Origin: Artemia franciscana
Taxonomy: Eukaryota; Arthropoda; Branchiopoda; Anostraca; Artemiidae
Direction: 5' to 3'
Length of the DNA stretch: 64,000 nucleotides
NCBI RefSeq assembly: GCF_032884065.1
Contig: NC_088864.1
Location: 25,295,865-25,359,864, forward strand
Shown: positions 57,823 to 64,000 of the stretch, piece after piece
How the letters are laid out: every line of letters starts with the position of its first letter
Numbering within the stretch: the stretch's first letter is position 1
Notes under the pieces: model-generated
What the model was told of the DNA's origin: nothing
The model's input: only the letters and a program-made list of their open reading frames with translations
Database searches by the model: none
Position numbers and translations under genes: made by a program

Positions 57823-58750
57823 ATAATCAGTGGGTTTTTCCATATTCACCTTTATTGTCAAAAACGTTTAATGCACACATAAACGGTGAATACTGTAACT
57901 CTGTAAAGGCAATCAAATACATATGTAAATACGTCAACAAAGGCAGCGAAATGGCAGTTTTTGGCTTGCAGTCCGAAGTCAGTGATATCGATGAAATCGT
58001 ACAATATCAGGCTGGAAGATACATATGCAGTAATGAAGATGTTTGGTGAATTCTTTCATTTCCGATACATAAAGGAAGTCCAGCTGTTGTTCACTTAGCG
58101 TTACATTTACAGAATGGACAACGTGTTTATTTTTCGGAATCAAACGTGCAACAATGAGCACTGAATCCACCGAATACATTGTTAACTGCATTCTTTTGTT
58201 ATGTCAAAATGATTCTTTTGAAAAAAAACTGTTGTATACTGAAGTGCCTTCGTATTACACGTGGAATATTAAAAAGAAATCATTTGAACGTCGAAACTAG
58301 GGTAAGTCAATCGACGGCCAACCTACCATCTTCAAAGATACCACGATAGGAGAACTCTACACCATTCACCCCAATCAACATGAATGCTTCTTTCTCCGCC
58401 TGCTTTTGGTGAATGTACCCGGTCCGAAGTCCTTTGAGTATTTGAGAACTGTGAACGGTACTATACATGACACTTACCGTAGTGCATATCAAGCTCTGAA
58501 TTTCTTGGAGAATGACCAACAGTGGGATGATTGCATCAATGACACATTCTAAACGTCAAATCCAAGTCAAATTCGTGCATTGTTTGGGATCATACTAACA
58601 ACTTGCTCTTCCTCAGCTCCTACAGAGTTATGGGAGAAATATAAATTGAAAATGGCCGAGGATATACTCCATCGAAAACGGTTAGAGACGTCAGATATGA
58701 CCTTTGCTTTTATATCAGAAATTTATAACTATACTTTCGTTATTATTGAA
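57800..58750 (+). pseudogene. Helitron Rep protein, catalytic-tyrosine region and beyond
   Basis: After the deletion the -1 frame reads NGTNIEVDNQWVFPYSPLLS, then YCNSVKAIKYICKYVNKGSE. The two Tyr of YICKY (codons at 57918-57920 and 57930-57932) are the paired catalytic tyrosines of Helitron Rep. It continues with FGLQSEVSDIDEIVQYQAGR, ICSNEDVW, TGA (58047-58049), SFPIHKGSPAVVHLAL, LQNGQRVYFSESNVQQ and TGA (58155-58157). Frameshifted relics follow: HPNQHECFFLRLLLVNVPGP near 58370, and a segment near 58550-58680 ending in AEDILHRKRL. Sequence ends at the inverted Helitron at 58753. Confidence 0.8.
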
Positions 58751-58752
58751 GA

Positions 58753-59511
58753 CTAGCCGTTGGAGTGGCGCTTCACGCCACACCAACACCTAGTTGGTGG
58801 GGGCACTTTCCGTAGCCCCCCGCGCGCATAAGTCGTTACGGGCCATATTAGTTACGCGCCATTGTAGTTGTGTCCCTGTGTCCCACCTATGAAAATAGAT
58901 AGATATATATATGTTTTTACCTACGTAAAACTTGCGAATATACAACATTCTTCGCTGTCCCATTGTTTGTGCATATAAATAGATTGTCAGGTTAACCGAC
59001 TCTTGAACATGCAACATATAATTGTCCATGGGAAAACAATCCGTATTCAGATCTTTACTGCATTTTTCTAATGATTGCCCGTGAGCTTTGTTGATGGTGA
59101 TTGCTAATCAAAAATTCCCTGTGTCCCCGTCGTAATTTATATACCCCCCTGGGCCCCCACTGTCCCCGTTGTAGCTGTTTCCCTATGTCCCGGTCGCCAT
59201 TTATATTCTCCTTGTCCCGGTCGTTATTTTTGTCCCGGTGTCCCAGTCTGTAATTTCTCTTTGAGTGTCCCCTTCGTCATTATATTCCCGGTGTCATGGT
59301 CGTCATTTGTGTCCCGGTGTCCCGTTCTGTAATTTGGTTAGTCGACAAACATGACGTTAGTCGACAAATATGACGTTAGTCGATAAAAACCTCATGACGA
59401 CATGCAGCTCAATCCTTATAATGACTTCAGTCGACAAACATGACGTCAGTCGACACACAAACATGACGTCATTCGACAGACACACAAACAAACAACTTAT
59501 TTATATATATA
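58753..59511 (-). mobile_element. Non-autonomous Helitron H6, inserted into the autonomous copy
   Basis: 3' end CTAG at 58753-58756 with a mutated hairpin (GGAGTGGCGCTTCACGCCAC in plus sense), CCCACCTATGAAAATAGATA, motif VI fossil (about 58915-59115), minisatellite and GTCGACAAAYATGACGT repeats. The 5' end AACAACTTATTTATATATAT lies near 59488-59511. More diverged than H1, H3 and H4. Confidence 0.75.
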
Positions 59512-59620
59512 GATATATGCGAGCGGGGGGGGGGCCCCAAGCCCCCCCCCCCCCCGCGCGTGTAGGTCGTTATGTGCCATATTAGTTACGCGCCATTGTA
59601 GTTGTGTCCCTGTGTCCCAC

Positions 59621-59960
<340 letters not shown>

Positions 59961-60159
59961 TTTATCTACGTAAAACTTGCGAATATACAACATTCCTCGC
60001 TGTCCCATTGTCTGTACATATAAAAAGATTGTCAGGTTTACCGACTATTGAAAATGCAACATATAATTGACCATTGGAAAAACAATCCGTATTCAGATCA
60101 ATACCTCATTATTCTAATGATTGCCCTTGAGCTTTGTTGATGGTGATTGCTAATCGAAC

Positions 60160-60745
60160 ATTCCATGTGTCCCCGTCGTCATTTATATATCCCCTATGCC
60201 CCCGGCGTTCCCGTTGTAGTTGTGTCCCTGTGTCCCGGTCGCCATTTATATTCCCTGTGTCCCGGTCGTCATTTGTGTCCCGGTGTCCCAGTCTGTAATT
60301 TCTCTTTGAGTGTCCCGGTCGTCATTTATATTCCCTGTGTCCCGGTCGCCATTTGTGTCCCGGTCTGTAATTTCTCTTTGAGTGTTCCGTTCGTCATTTA
60401 TAGTCCCTGTGTCCCGGTCGTCAGTTGTGTCCCGGTTGTCCATGGGAAAAACAATCCGTATTCAGATCTATACCTCATTATTCTAATGATTGCCCTTGAG
60501 CTTTGTTGATGGTGATTGCTAATCGAACATTCCCTGTGTCCCGTTCGTCATTTATATATCCCCCTGTGCTCCCTGGCGTCCCCGTTGTAGTTGTGTCCCT
60601 GTGTCCCGGTCGTCATTTATATTCCCTGTGTCCCGGTTGTTATTGGTGTCCCGGTGTCCCAGTCTGTAATTTCTCTTTGAGTGTCCCGGTCGTCATTCAT
60701 ATTCCCTGTGTCCCTGTGTCCCAGTCGTCATTTGTGTCCCGGTCT
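60160..60745. repeat. 27-bp-type Helitron minisatellite
   Basis: Units of the form TGTGTCCCGGTCGTCATTTA plus TATTCCC are repeated with variants (CGCCATTTGTGTCCCGG, GTCTGTAATTTCTCTTTGAG). The ~27 bp unit is a multiple of three and so leaves long Cys/Pro/Gly/Arg frames open on both strands. The same minisatellite occurs in H1-H4 and H6. Confidence 0.75.
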
Positions 60746-61128
60746 GTAATTTCGTCAGTCGACAAACATGACGTCAGTCGACAAACAACTTCATGACGGC
60801 ATAATGCTTATGCGTAAGTCGGTACGCGCCATTGTAGTGGTGTCCCTGTGGCCCACCTGTGAATATAGATAGAAATTAAACACGAGACCAAGAAGATGCA
60901 GTAGAAACTTTTTTTCAAGCCAAACATCAGTCCCTTTGTGGCGCACTCAGGAAGATACGATTTCACCTTTTCATATCATTTTTTTTGCCACCCCAGACTA
61001 TTCACTTCTTCGAGTATTCAATACAACATAATCAATTGCAGTTCTCTCTTACAGCCGACCGAGATCAAAACAGATTTCGTTTGCTGTTCAGACTTACTAC
61101 CGCTTTGACGCGAATCAGTAACATTTGA

Positions 61129-61327
61129 AAGTAAAACAGTTCAAAATAAAAAAATGTAAGTTGTTTTACTGCTGATGATGAACACTGTATATGTGTTCGA
61201 AATATCCAGTTAAATAATTTTATATCTATTCACTGTCAATTAAAAGGTTTCATCCCTATTTTGAACAGTTTTACTTTCGTAAAACAGTTCAAAAACTGAA
61301 AGGCAGTGTGGTCTTCGAAGTTATCTA
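61129..61327 (+). mobile_element. ~200-bp insert flanked by a 12-bp direct repeat, with hammerhead-like motif
   Basis: AGTAACATTTGA occurs at 61117-61128 and again at 61328-61339, as expected for a target-site duplication. Inside, GAAAGTAAAACAGTTCAAAA (61127-61147) is inverted at 61258-61278 with one mismatch. At 61172-61202 the order is CTGATGA, T, GAACAC, loop TGTATAT, GTGTTC, GAAA, which resembles the conserved core and stem II of a hammerhead ribozyme (one extra T). Hammerheads of this kind are known in Penelope-like elements and retrozymes. Stem I is not convincing. Confidence 0.45.
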
Positions 61328-61368
61328 AGTAACATTTGACGACCGAGGAGTGATCCGATAGCATTTCA

Positions 61369-61775
61369 TCAGATTGATAGGTTATGTGACTTCAAGTTTG
61401 TTTCTAATAAAGTTGTTTCTTTATTTGTTTCAAATAAAGAAACTGAAACTTCCATCTTTTCGGAAGCTTTTTCTTCGGGAAGCCCGTGAATGAGTAGATT
61501 AAGCTTTCTTTCTTTTACTTCACAGGCTAGCAGTCGCTTTTTCAACGAATCTGATTGGGTCTTTTGGTCATCTAAGGCTAACTCAAGCTCAGAAATTTTA
61601 TGGTCTCGCAACACAGCCTCATCCTTTAGAATTTTAATTTCTGCCGAAATTGAGTCTAATTTTATAGAAACTTGAGCTTGTGCCGTTAGGATTTTGTCCA
61701 ACTTCTCATTGATCAGCTTCTTGAATTGCTCAAAGGACGACTGAGTGACTACTGACGTTGTAAAATTTCAGCTAA
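61369..61775 (-). pseudogene. LINE ORF1-like fragment (coiled coil + start of RRM-like region)
   Basis: The minus frame from about 61775 reads TTSVVTQSSFEQFKKLINEK, then a heptad-patterned coiled coil (LDKILTAQAQVSIKLDSISA...RDHKISELELAL...LKKRLLACEV). The motif RKLNLLIHGLPEEK follows, and a stop comes after SHNLSI. Coiled coil followed by R/E-x-x-N-L-(L/I)-I-(H/F)-G-(L/I)-P-E is the signature of ORF1 proteins of arthropod non-LTR retrotransposons (RNA-binding chaperone). The frame is truncated shortly after the motif. Upstream stops separate it from 61809-62036. Confidence 0.6.
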
Positions 61776-61808
61776 AATACGTGAAGAATGAACAGTATTA
61801 GTCTTCCA

Positions 61809-62036
61809 TTATTCTCTTCCGTACACAAAATAACAAGCACTTTTCTTGAATATGGGCAGGCCCACGATAGAAGCGGCAATCACCGTTGGAAAGGTGGCCT
61901 GGTGGAACGGGAATTGCGGGACACGGTACCCCTTTATAATTATATTCCAATGCCACTGAATTAAAACCAAAGTTTGTTCAAATAACTCGTAAAAATTGAC
62001 GAATTTCACAAATGGAAATAAATATTGTGTGGTCAC
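61809..62036 (-). other. Unassigned 75-aa open frame
   Basis: Contains IIIKGYRVPQFPFHQATFPT. I do not recognise it. The overlapping minus frame has several Cys/His, lies in the same frame as the ORF1-like fragment and is separated from it by two stops. It might be a decayed N-terminal part of that element. Confidence 0.2.
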
Positions 62037-62369
62037 CAGTGTTGACTCATGCGATGGGGGAACTGCCCCTCTCCTGCTTGCAAATTAGGGTTACATTAAT
62101 GTCTTATTATACCGCTTTACGTTTACACTCTTTGAATGCTCAAAGACAATAATATTTCTTAATCTCTTACTGTACTCAATGTCACTAGTTGTGCAATCCA
62201 ATTAGATTCAGAGTTAAATCCAGTTTAGGTCCTCGCAGTTCAAAGACAAAATCAATACTGAAAAACTGGCGATGTACATTCATTTTTATTTTTTCAGTAA
62301 AGTGTAAATTATATTCTGGCCTTGGGAAGGCACATGGATTTTGTGCCTTACTCATGTTATTTCAGCTCG

Positions 62370-62600
62370 TTTGAGTTTGAGTCCGTAATTTGTTGTGATT
62401 TTCGTTCGTTTTAGGTTTCTTTTATTTATCGATGCTGATTTTTGGCAGTTATACGCTTGGTAGATATTTGATTTGATTTTTGCTCATTTTTGGTTTAATG
62501 GAGTTCTTTTCTTTTCTTTGAAAAACTGATTTTCTGGAATTTTTTTTTAATTATTAAAATGAAAAACCAAGTTCTTTTCAGGGGAAAGCGAAGGCTGATT
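62370..62600 (-). repeat. Dispersed repeat family B, inverted copy 6
   Basis: Reverse complement matches family B (GTTTGAGTTTGAGTCCG, GATTTTTGCTCATTTTTGGT, TTGAAAAACTGATTTTCTGG in plus sense). Confidence 0.5.
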
Positions 62601-64000
62601 TTTGGTGAAACAGTACTGTTAATTATGACAGTGTAGGAGAAGGGGTAAAACACCCTTAAAATAAGGTGCAATATTTACAGAAACCACCTTATTCAATGCA
62701 ACGGATCTGGGAGTTGCAGTGCTTATGTCTTGTTCTCCTTCTAGGAAGATACAGAATCTTTTCCTTCCCCTTTAAAAAGATGATCGAAGATACGTATCCA
62801 TTTTCTCCTTTTTTGGAGGGGGGGGGGAAGAACCTTGTATAGCCTCATTACAGCGAAATTTAAAATTCTATTGCCTTAACGGAGAAATCAAAGATTCTTA
62901 CCGCATAAGCAAGAGTGCAAATTGTTTAAGGTGAGGTGTTCAATTTTTTAGGAGCAACGATTGCTATAAATGAAGATTTGAAACCAAAAGTGAATAGAAA
63001 CTGCAATGAACAATAAACACAGGTTCATTTCTAATGAACAAAAGAATTCAAACATAAAAGGGTTTGTCAACTCCTTAAATCCCCAATATGTTACAGTGTC
63101 AATTAGTCTTTGGTCGATCGACTGTTTTATGAATTTGAAGAAAATTAACCTAAAAGAAAGATTTTACTATCAAAAATAAAAATTTAAAAAAGGTAAGTCT
63201 ATCAAATTATTTTCTTCTTATTTAATATTTTACATGGAGAAAATATAAGAAATGTGACTCCCCACCGCAGCGCTACGGTGGCAATTAAGCCTTACTAAAA
63301 AAATATTTAATTAAAAGTTCTATCTCACCTATGATCTGTCTATGTTTATGATCTGTCTTATGTTTATGTTTATGATCTGTCTTACGTCTGTATGATGTTT
63401 AACTTGATATTTTGACTACGGTGGCAAACCACCGTAGGCAAGATTGCAAGGATTTTTTTTGCTAAATAGAACTTCATTGAAGTAAACATTTATTATCTGT
63501 CAGTGTAGTTAACAAGTAACTCTTCAATTCTGACGGTTATTTGATTTTTAATTTGATTCAGTTTACTGTGTTATTTAAGTGAGTAAAGTGGCCAAAATCT
63601 TGGCTACATTACTATCTTGCGAAAATACGAGTAACCGTAAGTAGTTTAGCACTTTAAATCAAACACGGTAGTCAGCATGAAACTAAAATGTCTTTTGATT
63701 TTCATGTCTGAATCACGCCGCTAAAGACTCGTTCACTAACTCGTCCAGGTATCCAGTAGGTCATAAGACCAAATTTTTCAAAATGTCCAGTATTTTAAAA
63801 ATTTACTCTTGACAACTCTGATGCTGAAATTGCAATTTCTATCTTAAACAAGAATACAATTAGTAATTATGTCAAACACCACGCTACATTTTCAACAAAG
63901 ATTAATATTTATATGCATTTGAAGTCACCTATTACAAATTTAAGGCTATAATAGTAAAACTAAAATGAATAGACAATAGTGTTAACGGGGCTATATTCGA
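62601..64000. other. No recognisable gene; short tandem at 63325-63390
   Basis: AT-rich. A TATGTTTATGATCTGTCT-type word is repeated about four times at 63325-63390. Two related ACGGTGGCAA words lie near 63277 and 63418, the second in a small palindrome (CGGTGGCAAACCACCG). Confidence 0.45.

Larger units (their letters stand above)
55724..58752 (+). mobile_element. Autonomous Helitron, decayed and 3'-truncated
   Basis: A 5' region TACATGTAAATAAGTTATAA with GACGTCA-type words is followed by a long broken Rep/helicase gene (55952-58740). The element is cut by the inverted Helitron starting at 58753. The helicase half (Pif1-like motifs I-V) is absent from the window; only motif VI survives, in the other copies. 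Confidence 0.8.

Noticed and set aside
60160-60745. Possible CRISPR-like array
   Set aside because: Repeats are contiguous minisatellite units without unique spacers, in a eukaryotic Helitron context.

Overview
This window is eukaryotic, almost certainly animal DNA: AT-rich, intron-containing, dominated by dispersed and tandem repeats and decayed transposons, with no bacterial-style gene packing. The only convincing host gene is a two-pore-domain potassium channel (K2P) on the minus strand. Two of its exons (46079-46229 and 39308-39692) join in phase across a 6.4 kb intron that is full of repeats. A ~0.4 kb satellite starting near 28,915 and the dominant dispersed repeat look to me like sequences I associate with the brine shrimp Artemia (branchiopod crustacean). 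That identification is recollection, not a search result.

Layout. 0.1-1.3 kb: a CA/GA-rich tandem satellite with a ~101 bp period. 1.4-5.1 kb: a small inverted-repeat element, a repeated Thr/Asn-rich module, a LINE 3' tail, copies of a short dispersed repeat (family B) and a weak zinc-finger-like ORF. 5.1-12.1, 18.6-24.8, 29.9-31.3, 39.9-41.4 and 47.1-48.7 kb: at least ten copies of one large repeat (family A). Family A has a ~113 bp-arm perfect-style hairpin at one end, a second hairpin and a recurring small ORF in the middle, and a terminal palindrome at the other end. Two family A copies in inverted orientation flank a 2.1 kb block holding a hAT-type transposase relic. An internal segment of family A is expanded as a ~250-290 bp tandem array at 24.8-26.7 kb.

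Other mobile-element relics are a LINE reverse transcriptase (13.34-15.02 kb, minus), a decayed TE-associated protein (15.6-17.2 kb), a Mutator-like transposase/YqaJ-exonuclease gene with three in-frame stops and a 53-bp poly(T) inside it (26.9-28.9 kb, minus), a mariner transposase relic (37.85-38.3 kb) and a LINE ORF1 fragment (61.4-61.8 kb, minus).

49.1-60.9 kb is a Helitron nest. It holds a decayed autonomous Helitron (55.7-58.75 kb) and many non-autonomous copies in both orientations. These carry a TCTATATATA-type 5' end, a 27-bp minisatellite, a retained fossil of helicase motif VI, and a GC-rich hairpin plus CTAG 3' end. A ~2.1 kb composite block of the nest is duplicated (49198-51242 and 53143-55320). 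The Rep gene keeps its two catalytic tyrosines, but the segment that should carry the HUH motif is deleted.

The items most worth following up are the hairpin family A (with loop inversion and a recurring ORF), the Helitron motif VI fossils and recurrent CGA-to-TGA stops, the poly(T) replacement within a transposase, and a hammerhead-ribozyme-like motif in a ~200 bp insert flanked by a 12-bp direct repeat at 61.1-61.3 kb.
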